Positions 25,736 to 34,583 of a stretch of 64,000 nucleotides of DNA are shown here, one piece after another (within the stretch, counting starts at the first letter, position 1; each line of letters begins with the position of its first letter). Origin of the DNA: CAMCTV01 sp964420985 (GTDB lineage: Bacteria; Bacteroidota; Bacteroidia; Flavobacteriales_D; Sanyastnellaceae); assembly GCA_964420985.1 (NCBI GenBank), contig CAYQUT010000008.1, forward strand, positions 1 to 64,000, given 5' to 3'. A program made the position numbers and the translations under genes. The notes below the pieces were generated by a model that had not been told where the DNA came from, did no database searches, and saw only the letters and a list, made by a program, of their open reading frames with translations.

Positions 25736-26794
25736 ATGGGAACTGAATCCGAAATCAATTTCTTCTTTTCAATTTGTCCTGACTTGTGTTGCCTACTCGC
25801 AGATGATGGAACAATTCTTCAAGTCAACAAGATTTGGGAGGAAAAATTTGATCAACCATTGAGCTTTTTCGAGAATCGAAAATTCACGGATTTTATGACA
25901 CCCGAAGATGCCAAATTGGTTTTTGCTCGATACCAAGAACGCATCAAAGGCGCTCCAAGTAATGGATCAAGATGCCAACACACCAAAAGCAACGGCCAAA
26001 AATTTTGGATAGAATGGCGCGCCTCCTTTTCTCCCAAATTTCATAAAATGTACGCCATCGGTAGGGATGTTACCGCTCAAGTTCTATTAGAACAAGAGTT
26101 GAAAGCAGCCATTGACACCAAGAACAAATTATTCTCAGTTATCTCACATGATCTTAAAAGTCAACTATCAGGTCTCATACAAATGACTGGAATGATGGGA
26201 GACAAAGAGTACAACTTTTCAAACGATGAGTTGATCAAGTATTCACAAATGCTTCATGTTTCCTCCAAAAACCTACATGAACTGTTAGAAAATCTGCTCA
26301 ATTGGTCTAAAATACAAAGAGGCCTTTTTGTGGTTGAGCATGTGCTCCTGGATTTAGATCAGGTGGTTTATGAAGCTGTAGATCCATTTAGAATAATGGC
26401 CAAAGAAAAAGGGGTGGATTTAAATGTTTCCGTTCAACCATTAATACAAATCAATGGTGATAAGCAAATGCTGGTAAGTATCATTCGTAATCTTACTTCA
26501 AATGCGATTAAATTTACACCATCAGGCGGTCATGTGGAAATCAATTGTCACGTCACGGATGATGAAATTCACTTTGATATCAAAGACAACGGAATTGGAA
26601 TACCCGAGGATCTCAAACCTAAGCTATTCAAACATGGTGAAAAAGTAACAAGAAACGGGACCAATGGCGAACCCAGCTCTGGTTTGGGGTTGATCATAAC
26701 AGAGGAGTTTGCCAAACTGCACAACGGCTATGTGGTGTTCAGCTCAGAAATCAATAAAGGAACTGAGTTTGAAGTAGTGATTCCACAAAGATAA
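25736..26794 (+). CDS. PAS-domain sensor histidine kinase, soluble
   Basis: The 352-residue protein lacks membrane helices. It has an N-terminal PAS domain (about 8-115), a HisKA dimerisation domain with SVISHDLKSQL (phospho-acceptor His near residue 140), and a HATPase domain. The HATPase has the N-box NLTSNAIKFTPSGG, G1 DNGIGIPEDL and G2 GLGLII. The kinase should sense a cytoplasmic signal through PAS. No response regulator lies beside it, so the partner must be encoded elsewhere. Confidence 0.9.
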   Translation: MGTESEINFFFSICPDLCCLLADDGTILQVNKIWEEKFDQPLSFFENRKFTDFMTPEDAKLVFARYQERIKGAPSNGSRCQHTKSNGQKFWIEWRASFSPKFHKMYAIGRDVTAQVLLEQELKAAIDTKNKLFSVISHDLKSQLSGLIQMTGMMGDKEYNFSNDELIKYSQMLHVSSKNLHELLENLLNWSKIQRGLFVVEHVLLDLDQVVYEAVDPFRIMAKEKGVDLNVSVQPLIQINGDKQMLVSIIRNLTSNAIKFTPSGGHVEINCHVTDDEIHFDIKDNGIGIPEDLKPKLFKHGEKVTRNGTNGEPSSGLGLIITEEFAKLHNGYVVFSSEINKGTEFEVVIPQR

Positions 26795-26796
26795 CT

Positions 26797-28392
26797 TCAT
26801 TCCTCAAAAATCACTTTCTGAGTCGCAATGTGATTTCCGACTTGAATGGTCAGTAAATAAGTGCCGCCAAGCCAGTTGGATTTGTTTTCATAAACAATCT
26901 CATTTTTTCCTTTCTTGACCTCATTCATTTTCGTCTGTTCAATGACCTTTCCATTCAAATCTCTCCACGTCAATTGAACGGGTTCACTCCTCGTTGCATT
27001 GAATTGTACAGTAACCTTGTTGTTAAATGGATTGGGGTATACCTGCCATTGAAGTCCGTTTGAACTATGCTCATTGACAACGGTATTATTCAAATCCGGG
27101 TAATAATAAACCTCCATCCAAACATTGGCAGCGTTGCTCAACACAGCGTTGCTCCAAAAAATATTCTTCTCAGAACTGCTGATTCCACCATAGATATACC
27201 CCACCAAAACAGAGTCCATGGATTGTTGCTCATTGGACAATTGTACCAAACCATTGCCCATTTCATTTAGGTTCTGGGCAAGAAGCAACTCGGCACCTGC
27301 CCCCAAATAACCCGGCAACAGTTGAGGCACCAAGGCCTCTTGCCATTGGCCATTGGCATTTTGAGTTACGCAAGCAATGGTTTTCACAAATGGAACATTG
27401 TTATTCAGAACCATTACACCAACGCTGTCATAATATTGAGCAATACCGCCAAAAAAGTAATGTTCCACTTTCTGGAGATTGGAATTGTAAATGGGCAAAG
27501 TAGCGCAATGATAATGGTTGTAATATTGTGCAAAATTATTCACTTCAGCATAACCGTTCGCTGAAACGTCGACTGCATTCAGATAAGGAATATCATCATT
27601 GATTTGAAATACACCAGAGTACACTGATAATTTTTCATTCATATTAGTCAAATCCAATGAGGGCAAAACATTGAAGTCTCTCCGGTGCAACAATGAAGCA
27701 TCGTACCATTCTTCAAACCATGTTATCACACCATCATTGGCCACCTCAAATCTTCTGATGGCTGATGAATACGTTTGTGAAAAACCTGGACCATTGTTGG
27801 GTCCCATGGGATTGTATCTTCCATCAAAGCGATGACCACCCACCAAGAAAAATTGACCATTGAGTTGCAACAACTTCCCTCCAGTGATGGCAAAGCGATC
27901 ATCTTCTACCCGTTGAATCAATGCCGTATTCAAGTCCGACTGAGACAATATCGCAGCTTCCAATAATGGAACATCAAAAATGAGCAGGGATGGAAAGGTA
28001 ATGTGGTCATTGTTGATGGTACTGTAACCATATCCACCCACTACAAACAATCGATTGTCTTTTTGTACAAAACAAGCATTGGTGCTGTGCATTTGCTCCT
28101 CTACCTCATCTGGCAAACTGGAGGTATTGTGATAAACAACATTTCCCGTTATTGGATTGATGAATGAGATATTGAGGTTGTGACCGGCAATGTCAAAAGC
28201 TGCAAAAGGTTGTCTTCTGTGCAATCCATCTAATCTTCCGCCAAATACAATATATCCATTAGCACTACTACCATAGGTATAAGATTGCAATCCACCCAAT
28301 TGATCATTCACCTTTGGGAAAACTTTGACAGTTTGCGACCGAGCCATTAATGCGCTGACCAACACGACGAACACCAAAACAATCTTTTTCAT
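26797..28392 (-). CDS. Secreted kelch-like repeat protein with a T9SS sorting domain
   Basis: The 531-residue product from the ATG at 28392 has a signal peptide, a body of repeats typical of kelch-like propellers (GGRLDGLHRR, VVGGYGYST, FLVGGHRFDGR, FFGGIAQYY) and a type IX sorting C-terminus (VYPNPFNNKVTVQF, then GGTYLLTIQVG). A longer start 24 bases upstream is less likely because the inner one begins a standard signal. It should be secreted to the surface. Its substrate or partner is unknown. Confidence 0.85.
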   Translation of the reverse strand: MKKIVLVFVVLVSALMARSQTVKVFPKVNDQLGGLQSYTYGSSANGYIVFGGRLDGLHRRQPFAAFDIAGHNLNISFINPITGNVVYHNTSSLPDEVEEQMHSTNACFVQKDNRLFVVGGYGYSTINNDHITFPSLLIFDVPLLEAAILSQSDLNTALIQRVEDDRFAITGGKLLQLNGQFFLVGGHRFDGRYNPMGPNNGPGFSQTYSSAIRRFEVANDGVITWFEEWYDASLLHRRDFNVLPSLDLTNMNEKLSVYSGVFQINDDIPYLNAVDVSANGYAEVNNFAQYYNHYHCATLPIYNSNLQKVEHYFFGGIAQYYDSVGVMVLNNNVPFVKTIACVTQNANGQWQEALVPQLLPGYLGAGAELLLAQNLNEMGNGLVQLSNEQQSMDSVLVGYIYGGISSSEKNIFWSNAVLSNAANVWMEVYYYPDLNNTVVNEHSSNGLQWQVYPNPFNNKVTVQFNATRSEPVQLTWRDLNGKVIEQTKMNEVKKGKNEIVYENKSNWLGGTYLLTIQVGNHIATQKVIFEE

Positions 28393-28436
28393 GTCACAAA
28401 TAAAAAACAAATCCAATTAGGTCAATGTGACTTTAC

Positions 28437-29387
28437 TCACCTCCCCGATATTGTACTTAAAAACAATGAATCAAACTTCAGCGCTCCCGCGCGATTCAAA
28501 TGTTTTTCATCATAAAAATGATCTGAAACAGCAAAACGCTTATCGCCTGAAAAATCAAACAAATCAAATCCAGAAGAAGCTTGCCTTTCCTTCAGCCATT
28601 GCATCATCCAAGCATGATCATGAACATTATACAAGGGCGTTGTTGGAGAGACAATAATGCGTAACTGGATTCCTCGATCTTTGCATTGCTTTACCATACT
28701 TTCCAAGGCGCTGAACGCATCTTCGGATGGCGAAATAAAAGCCCTTTTGGGAAATGGGCCCCTTTGACAAGATTGAAACACCTCAGACTCCATGCTGTCC
28801 TTCACAGCAACAAAACCTCTTCCATGGTAAACCGATTTCCCTTTGCTTTCCCAAACCGTATTGCTGCAAAAGAAACGCTTGGTCAATAAATTAATCACTC
28901 GGATATCCCCGGAAGAAAATGCCAACTGAAATGCCCATTCATCTGCCGTTACATTCTGAATCAAATCAGCGGTCGACTCCAATGCCTCAGGCTTAAAAGA
29001 TGCTGGTACCAAATCCAACCAAATCTCTTTGGGATGTGTTTGAAGCAATAAATTCTCCAACAACAAAGCAGAATTTTGAAGACTTTGAGCAGAAGTTCCC
29101 CAATTGAAAAGCTTTACTCCGTTATTCGCAAAATACTCCGGATCATAAGATCTTTCTGCTCTAGACGCCCCTAAAACAATCACATCCCAATCTTCATAAC
29201 GCTCCAACGCTGCATTCCATTCCATGCTCTTGTTGTAAGTAAAACCACCATTGGGCCCCAGATAATCAGAAAACAAATAAACCAAAGGAAGCCCACGGTA
29301 ATGGACTTTGCATAAGATAAGATACGACATCAGATACAAGGAAAATCCCATCGCAACGATACCCAAACCCCATTTCATCTTGCCCAT
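28437..29387 (-). CDS. DltD/AlgJ-like SGNH-type accessory protein of an acyl-transfer operon
   Basis: The 316-residue protein has an N-terminal membrane helix (about 6-25) and then a DltD/SGNH-like pattern: LGASRAERSYD with a nucleophile Ser, and FYDEKHLNRAG with Asp and His near the C-terminus. It starts one base inside the end of the MBOAT gene. In Dlt and alginate or peptidoglycan acetylation systems this position is held by the final acyltransferase that acts with the MBOAT protein. The chemistry is therefore likely to be O-acyl transfer outside the membrane. Confidence 0.75.
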   Translation of the reverse strand: MGKMKWGLGIVAMGFSLYLMSYLILCKVHYRGLPLVYLFSDYLGPNGGFTYNKSMEWNAALERYEDWDVIVLGASRAERSYDPEYFANNGVKLFNWGTSAQSLQNSALLLENLLLQTHPKEIWLDLVPASFKPEALESTADLIQNVTADEWAFQLAFSSGDIRVINLLTKRFFCSNTVWESKGKSVYHGRGFVAVKDSMESEVFQSCQRGPFPKRAFISPSEDAFSALESMVKQCKDRGIQLRIIVSPTTPLYNVHDHAWMMQWLKERQASSGFDLFDFSGDKRFAVSDHFYDEKHLNRAGALKFDSLFLSTISGR

Positions 29388-30814
29388 CAGAATTGAAAAT
29401 AAATGAAATCGTTTTTACCAAAGACACCAAATACCATCAAACCGACCAGCATTAAAGCCATTAAACAGGCACTTTTCCTCAACCGCATGTCCACTTGTTT
29501 ATTCAAAGTATCCAAACGCTGATCAAAAATCAAGAACATCACCACCAACAAGATTATTCCAAAAACGCGAGAGGCGTTTTTCTCTGAGAGATATTGCATA
29601 AGCAGTGCGGGTTGTAACTGAAATAAATCAGACATTATACCCTGAACTTGTTGCATGTCATCAGCTCTAAATAGAATAAAGCAAAATGAAATCACCCAAA
29701 AAGTGAGAAAAACAGAGCCCAAATGGTACAGACTGCCCCACTTTTTAGCCCAATGAGATCGTTGATCCTTGGTAAACAATTCAAAAATCAAAATAAGCGC
29801 TTGAACAATACCAAACCACACAAAAGTCATATTGGCTCCGTGCCAAATTCCGCAAATCACAAAGGTCACGGCAATGGCATAAACCACCGCCCACCGCTTC
29901 CACTTCTTTTTGCTGAATAACAAAGGTGTATAGATATAATCCCTTAACCACCCCGACAAGGATAGATGCCATCGTCTCCAGAAATCCGTCACATTGTTGG
30001 CTTTGTATGGAAAGTCAAAATTATCTGGAATGTGAATGCCCAACATGGCTGCTGATGCAATCGCCATATCCGAATAAGCTGAAAAATCAGCATATAATTG
30101 AACCGTATATAAGGCCAAAATAAAAAGCCATACCCATGTCCCCAAAGAGTCCATGCTGCCATACGCATCGTCTACATAATTACCCAACCGATCTGCAACC
30201 ACAAACTTCTTCAGTAACCCCCAAACAAAAAGGTGAATGGCCCATCTCCATTTTTCGAAATGTACCGTTGGTACCAATGTCCATTGGGGCATCATTTCCT
30301 TGGCCCTACCAATGGGCCCTGATTGAATCTGTGGAAAAAAGGAGACAAACAAAGCATATTTTCCAAGGTGGGTTTCCGGTTTTCTGATTTTGTAATACAC
30401 ATCAAAAACATAACCCATGCTTTGAAAAGTAAAAAAGGAAATGCCCAGTGGCAAAACCAATGAGGGTAGATCAACCCATTGGTCGCGTTGCAACAAGGCA
30501 TAGATACCGCTCATCACACCGTTGAAAAAACCCAAATATTTGAAGAGTCCCAGAATCAAAATTTGACCGGTCACTGAAGTCAACAACCATCGGTAGCGGA
30601 TCTTCATTGTAGGGCTATTAGCTATCTGACCTGAGGTCAAATAAGTAAACACAATGGAAAACAAAAGCAAGGCAAATGCCCCCCAATGGGTAAGTGAATA
30701 AAAAAACAAACTGGACAATAACAATGGCAACCAACGCCACGATGCTGTTGTCCATCGCACCACCAAAATGGTGATGATCAAAAACAAAGCATATGACCAA
30801 GATTGGAATACCAC
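29387..30814 (-). CDS. MBOAT-family O-acyltransferase (DltB/AlgI-like)
   Basis: The 475-residue polytopic membrane protein carries the MBOAT pattern: the QSGPIGRAKEMMPQW segment, YADFSAYSDMAIASA, PYKANNVTDFWRRWH and the catalytic-His motif ICGIWHGANMTFV. MBOAT proteins move an acyl group across the membrane onto a target. With an ACP and an adenylating enzyme upstream it resembles DltB more than AlgI. It overlaps the SGNH gene by one base and follows the ACP gene by one base. Confidence 0.9.
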   Translation of the reverse strand: MVFQSWSYALFLIITILVVRWTTASWRWLPLLLSSLFFYSLTHWGAFALLLFSIVFTYLTSGQIANSPTMKIRYRWLLTSVTGQILILGLFKYLGFFNGVMSGIYALLQRDQWVDLPSLVLPLGISFFTFQSMGYVFDVYYKIRKPETHLGKYALFVSFFPQIQSGPIGRAKEMMPQWTLVPTVHFEKWRWAIHLFVWGLLKKFVVADRLGNYVDDAYGSMDSLGTWVWLFILALYTVQLYADFSAYSDMAIASAAMLGIHIPDNFDFPYKANNVTDFWRRWHLSLSGWLRDYIYTPLLFSKKKWKRWAVVYAIAVTFVICGIWHGANMTFVWFGIVQALILIFELFTKDQRSHWAKKWGSLYHLGSVFLTFWVISFCFILFRADDMQQVQGIMSDLFQLQPALLMQYLSEKNASRVFGIILLVVMFLIFDQRLDTLNKQVDMRLRKSACLMALMLVGLMVFGVFGKNDFIYFQF

Positions 30815-30815
30815 C

Positions 30816-31061
30816 TTACACTGCCAACTTCTGGGTCAACAAATCATAAAGATCACCCACGTTGCTCATGTTCATCACTTCAAATCCGGTGATTTCAACA
30901 TTGAACTCCTCTTCTATCCCAGAAATAATATCCAAGTGCGTAATGGAGTCCCAACCCGCAATGTCCTTAGCGGTGGTTTCTCTTTGAACAGAAATTCCAT
31001 CGTTTTTAAAAACTCTTCTAAAGACGCTGTCCACGCGAACAATCATATCTTGGTCACTCAT
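30816..31061 (-). CDS. Acyl carrier protein (DltC-like)
   Basis: The 81-residue protein is a small acidic helix bundle. The phosphopantetheine site is S39 in GWDSITHLD. It lies between the adenylation gene (4-base overlap) and the MBOAT gene (1-base gap), the arrangement expected for a carrier that shuttles the activated acyl group. It is therefore the carrier of this operon, not the housekeeping fatty-acid ACP. Confidence 0.9.
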   Translation of the reverse strand: MSDQDMIVRVDSVFRRVFKNDGISVQRETTAKDIAGWDSITHLDIISGIEEEFNVEITGFEVMNMSNVGDLYDLLTQKLAV

Positions 31062-32527
31062 GTCAAATAATTTTTTCTTAATGTTTGTTTGTCAATTTTT
31101 CCACTGGTATTTACGGGCAATTGCGCCAAAAAATATATCTTTCTAGGTAACATGTAACCTGGAACTAACGAACGCATTGTTTCCAATACCTTGTCCTCTG
31201 CGCCCTGTCCCTCGACAAAGGCATACAACGCTGTTACTTCCTGCTCTTGATGGGCCAAAACCACGGCGGCATCGTGTCCCAAGCAATTGCGCAAATGATG
31301 TTCCACTTCTCCCAACTCCACCCGATACCCGTTTACCTGCACCTGATTATCCTTGCGATTCACATACATAACCTTTCCATAGTTGTTCTTGAAAACAACG
31401 TCTCCCGTCTTGTACCAAAACGCTTCATTGTCGTCTTGAAACAAGACCTCAGCTGTTTTTTCGGGTTGTCCCAAATAACCATGAAAAATTTGAGGTCCTC
31501 CTATCCACAATTCACCTTGCTCCCCCACTTCAACCTCACTGCCCTGATCATCAACGATGCGCATGGCAATGGTTTTCAGGGGTTGTCCTATCGGGCAGAG
31601 ACCGTTTTTCAATTGATCATCAATGCTTCCGTCAATATGATCGATCATGGACCACACCGTTCCTTCTGTGGGCCCATAGGCATTGTCGACTGTCGTATTG
31701 ACTGCACAAGTCATCCATTCTTGGACCACCGAGTATGGTAGGGCTTCGCCCGTGAACAACGTTTTGGTCACCCAAGGTTGGGCCATTTTCAACATCTTCA
31801 ACCTGCGCAAATAAAATAACGCAGACGGAGGTAGGGTAACAAAATCAACTTGGTAATCGTGAATGGCTTTAAATGCGTTGATGGCAGTAATACCATTCAA
31901 ATCAGCCACCACCAGCTCTGCGCCTTGCGTCCAAGCCAACAACACACAAGCAATGGAAACATCAAAAGACAACTCAAAAGCTTGCAACACTTTGTTTCCT
32001 TGTCCCAAAGGATAACGCTCCAACAGGTCTTGCATCAACGCATACAAATGCGAATGATTGATGGGAATTCCCTTGGGAATCCCAGTGCTTCCGGAGGTAA
32101 ACAAAGTGTAAGCCAGTGTAAAATCTTTTTGCGCAAACGCATTTTCTTGCACAAAATCATAGGCCACTGGAATCAATTGAGGCACCAATTCAATGACTGA
32201 AGAAACATTGGATGATGCACATAAGACATATTCAATCTGTCTTTCGGTAATGATCTTGGACAATCTCTCCGTTGGAAACTTGTGATTAATGGGGACATAG
32301 GCATTACCTGACAACCAGATACCCAACAGCCCTGCATACATCTCCAGTCGATTGTCCGTGAAAAGGCCTACACTTTTCTGGGAAATATCCAATTGCTGAA
32401 TTTGACCTGCAACGGCCATTGCTCTTTGGTACAACTCTCCATAGGTCCATGTTTCTCCACCCAAGGTGATTGCCTTGGCGTCAGGTTGTTGATGCACTTG
32501 CTGAAGTATACTGGAAATGACCGTCAT
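31058..32527 (-). CDS. DltA-like AMP-forming acyl/aminoacyl adenylation enzyme
   Basis: The 489-residue enzyme starting at 32527 belongs to the AMP-binding family. It has the core motif LFTSGSTGIPKGIP, a YGPTEGTVWS motif, WYKTGDVVF and a C-terminal GYRVELGEVEHHLRN and KIDKQTL region. Such enzymes load D-alanine or another acyl group on a carrier protein. The longer in-frame start (201 bases upstream) crosses a divergent promoter and has no conserved sequence. It is the first gene of the A-C-B-D operon. D-alanine specificity cannot be confirmed from sequence. Confidence 0.85.
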   Translation of the reverse strand: MTVISSILQQVHQQPDAKAITLGGETWTYGELYQRAMAVAGQIQQLDISQKSVGLFTDNRLEMYAGLLGIWLSGNAYVPINHKFPTERLSKIITERQIEYVLCASSNVSSVIELVPQLIPVAYDFVQENAFAQKDFTLAYTLFTSGSTGIPKGIPINHSHLYALMQDLLERYPLGQGNKVLQAFELSFDVSIACVLLAWTQGAELVVADLNGITAINAFKAIHDYQVDFVTLPPSALFYLRRLKMLKMAQPWVTKTLFTGEALPYSVVQEWMTCAVNTTVDNAYGPTEGTVWSMIDHIDGSIDDQLKNGLCPIGQPLKTIAMRIVDDQGSEVEVGEQGELWIGGPQIFHGYLGQPEKTAEVLFQDDNEAFWYKTGDVVFKNNYGKVMYVNRKDNQVQVNGYRVELGEVEHHLRNCLGHDAAVVLAHQEQEVTALYAFVEGQGAEDKVLETMRSLVPGYMLPRKIYFLAQLPVNTSGKIDKQTLRKNYLT

Positions 32528-32536
32528 GGTAGATTG

Positions 32537-32567
32537 CGAATATAACAACTCCGCAATTTTTCCACAA
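32537..32567 (-). promoter_or_regulatory. Promoter of the Dlt-like operon
   Basis: On the minus strand TTG (32565-32567) and TATATTCG (32537-32544) are separated by 20 bases. This is close to the Bacteroidota consensus (TAnnTTTG), with one mismatch. The operon start codon is 9 bases downstream of the box. Confidence 0.5.
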
Positions 32568-32593
32568 CGGAAAACTGTGATGGTCACAAGGAT

Positions 32594-32601
32594 TATATTT
32601 G
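32594..32601 (+). promoter_or_regulatory. -7 element (TATATTTG) directly before exonuclease III
   Basis: An exact TAnnTTTG match ends four bases before the ATG at 32606. Transcription a few bases after it would start at the codon, so the mRNA is probably leaderless or nearly so. No clear -33 TTG at the right distance. Confidence 0.45.
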
Positions 32602-32605
32602 AGGC

Positions 32606-33364
32606 ATGAAACTCATTTCTTTCAATGTCAATGGTGTTCGAGCCATCACCAAAAAAACTTTTGTAGATGATGTACGCGCCATGAATCCCGACATCCTCTG
32701 TCTTCAAGAAACCAAGGCCAATGATCAACAGACTGAAGAAGCCTTGCAGGCTTTTGATGAATATTTCATTTACACTTCATCAGCTGTGCGCCCTGGATAC
32801 AGCGGCACCGCGGTGTTGACCAAGACCAAACCCCTTTCAGTCACCTATGGTTTGGGAATAGAAGAGCACGACCAAGAAGGCCGCAGCATCATTGCAGAAT
32901 ATGAGGATTTCATTTTGGTCAACTGCTATGTGCCCAACAGCGGAAGTGAATTGGCCCGGTTGGATTACAGAGAAAAATGGGACGCTGATTTATTGGACTT
33001 CTTAAAAAATTTGGAGAAAAAGAAGCCCGTCGTTTTTTGTGGCGACCTCAATGTAGCCCACAAAGCCATTGATCTGGCCAATCCTAAGTCCAATTACAAC
33101 AAAAGCGCGGGTTTCACCCAACGCGAAATCAATGGCATTGAAAACCTGCTCAATGCAGGATTTGTAGATACATTCAGACATTTTTATCCTGAGGAGGTCA
33201 AGTACTCTTGGTGGAGTGCACGTTTTAACTCACGTGCAAAGAATGTGGGCTGGAGAATCGATTATTTTTTGGTAAGTCCTGCCATCACCTCACGACTGAA
33301 AGATGCCTTTATTCTGAATGACGTAATGGGTTCCGATCACTGCCCTGTTGGCGTTGAATGGTAG
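32606..33364 (+). CDS. xth: Exodeoxyribonuclease III (Xth/APE family)
   Basis: The 252-residue protein matches the Xth/AP-endonuclease family: FNVNGVRA at the N-terminus, ILCLQETKA with the metal-binding Glu, FCGDLNVAHKAIDL with the conserved Asp-Asn pair, WWSARFNSRAKNVGWRIDYF and the final SDHCPVGVEW with the catalytic Asp-His. It cuts at abasic sites and degrades one strand of duplex DNA for base excision repair. The length is typical. Confidence 0.95.
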   Translation: MKLISFNVNGVRAITKKTFVDDVRAMNPDILCLQETKANDQQTEEALQAFDEYFIYTSSAVRPGYSGTAVLTKTKPLSVTYGLGIEEHDQEGRSIIAEYEDFILVNCYVPNSGSELARLDYREKWDADLLDFLKNLEKKKPVVFCGDLNVAHKAIDLANPKSNYNKSAGFTQREINGIENLLNAGFVDTFRHFYPEEVKYSWWSARFNSRAKNVGWRIDYFLVSPAITSRLKDAFILNDVMGSDHCPVGVEW

Positions 33365-33417
33365 TTGTGTAATCCTCGTCACTGAAAATAACGACCAACA
33401 TCTCTTTCCTTTGCACC

Positions 33418-34140
33418 ATGAAAAACATCGCCGCTGTTCTTACTTTATTGGTCACCTTGATGGCCTGCCAAAATTTCAATAGTCAAGCACAACAAACTGG
33501 AGGCGGTGCGCCTACTTCCGTTGATGCAAAAGCTTTTGCAGAACTCATCAAAACCAAAACCGATGGTCAATTGGTAGACGTCAGAACTCCAGGAGAGTTT
33601 CAAGGAGGTTACATTGCTGGCGCGATGAATCTGGACATCAACGGCAGTGACTATGGACGTCAGGTAGCATCCTTGGACAAAAACAAACCTGTTTTGGTCT
33701 ACTGTTTATCAGGTGGCAGAAGCGCAACGGCCGCCAAAGGCATGCGCAATGCAGGATTCAAGGAGGTGATTGAATTGCAAGGGGGCATCATGGCTTGGAA
33801 CAAAAACGGATTGCCCTTGGCTGGAGCCAATAGCACAGCCACGCCAGGAATGAGCAAAGGTGAATTTGACAAAATATTGATAGACAACCCCGTCGTATTG
33901 GTGGACTTCTATGCCCCTTGGTGCGCCCCCTGCAAAAAGATGAAACCCACCCTGGATGAAATTGAAAAAGAATACAACGGAAAAGTCAAGGTGGTTCGCA
34001 TCAATGTGGACGAAAACAAAGCGTTGAGCAAAGAATTGAACATTGAAATCCTTCCCACTTTAATGATTTATAAAGGCGGAAAACACTTTTTCCACCACGA
34101 AGGGATTATTGAAAAATCAGAATTGGTGAAGCAGTTTTAA
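33418..34140 (+). CDS. Lipoprotein with fused rhodanese and thioredoxin domains
   Basis: The 240-residue product has a lipobox (LMAC|Q). It continues with a rhodanese domain (DVRTPGEFQGGYIAG, catalytic Cys in YCLSGGRS) and a C-terminal thioredoxin domain with active site WCAPC and the cis-Pro motif ILPTLMIYKGGK. The two redox-sulfur domains share one periplasmic or outer-membrane-anchored chain. The rhodanese may deliver sulfur or sense thiols, and the thioredoxin may reduce the resulting disulfide. The partners are unknown. Confidence 0.9.
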   Translation: MKNIAAVLTLLVTLMACQNFNSQAQQTGGGAPTSVDAKAFAELIKTKTDGQLVDVRTPGEFQGGYIAGAMNLDINGSDYGRQVASLDKNKPVLVYCLSGGRSATAAKGMRNAGFKEVIELQGGIMAWNKNGLPLAGANSTATPGMSKGEFDKILIDNPVVLVDFYAPWCAPCKKMKPTLDEIEKEYNGKVKVVRINVDENKALSKELNIEILPTLMIYKGGKHFFHHEGIIEKSELVKQF

Positions 34141-34203
34141 TTTTTTCACATCTAAATCAGGTTGAGTAGGAAAACCGAAAGACTAAAAAACAAATTTTTG
34201 TAG

Positions 34204-34548
34204 CTACTTCTTTTTGACATAGATCTCAATTTTTTCACTTTCCACAGCTGCCTGGGCAAATTCTTTCACATGACCCAACTCCACAATATCAACCTTTATC
34301 TTGACTTTTTGGGATAAATCAAAAGACAATTGAATGAGGTCAAACATTGACCATTTGTATCTATTGTCTAGCTCTACCATTACATCTAAATCACTCTTTT
34401 CATTTTGTGTACCTCTGGCATAAGAGCCAAATATCCAGGCCCTTAAAACAGCATGGTATTGCGACAACACCTGATCCATAGCATTTTGAAAATCGTTACT
34501 GAAATAATCAAGAACAGTGCTTTCGTTTTTTACCTTTTTGTTCATCAT
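34204..34548 (-). CDS. MNT-type nucleotidyltransferase domain protein
   Basis: The 114-residue product from the ATG at 34548 carries the minimal nucleotidyltransferase pattern: FGSYARGTQNEKSDLDVMVE with both metal-binding Asp residues, and a third Asp in KVDIVE, so it looks catalytically intact. Such proteins are often paired with HEPN toxins, but here the neighbour is a Fic protein. It starts 36 bases after the Fic stop codon, on the same strand. It probably transfers AMP or another nucleotide to a partner. Confidence 0.75.
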   Translation of the reverse strand: MMNKKVKNESTVLDYFSNDFQNAMDQVLSQYHAVLRAWIFGSYARGTQNEKSDLDVMVELDNRYKWSMFDLIQLSFDLSQKVKIKVDIVELGHVKEFAQAAVESEKIEIYVKKK

Positions 34549-34583
34549 GGTGTAGTTTAGAAAATAATAAAATATTCGTAGAA

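Noticed and set aside
31058..32728. Adenylation enzyme starting at 32728
   Set aside because: The extra 67 residues cover the promoter region and the start of the divergent xth gene, while the shorter form begins at a usual place for the family.
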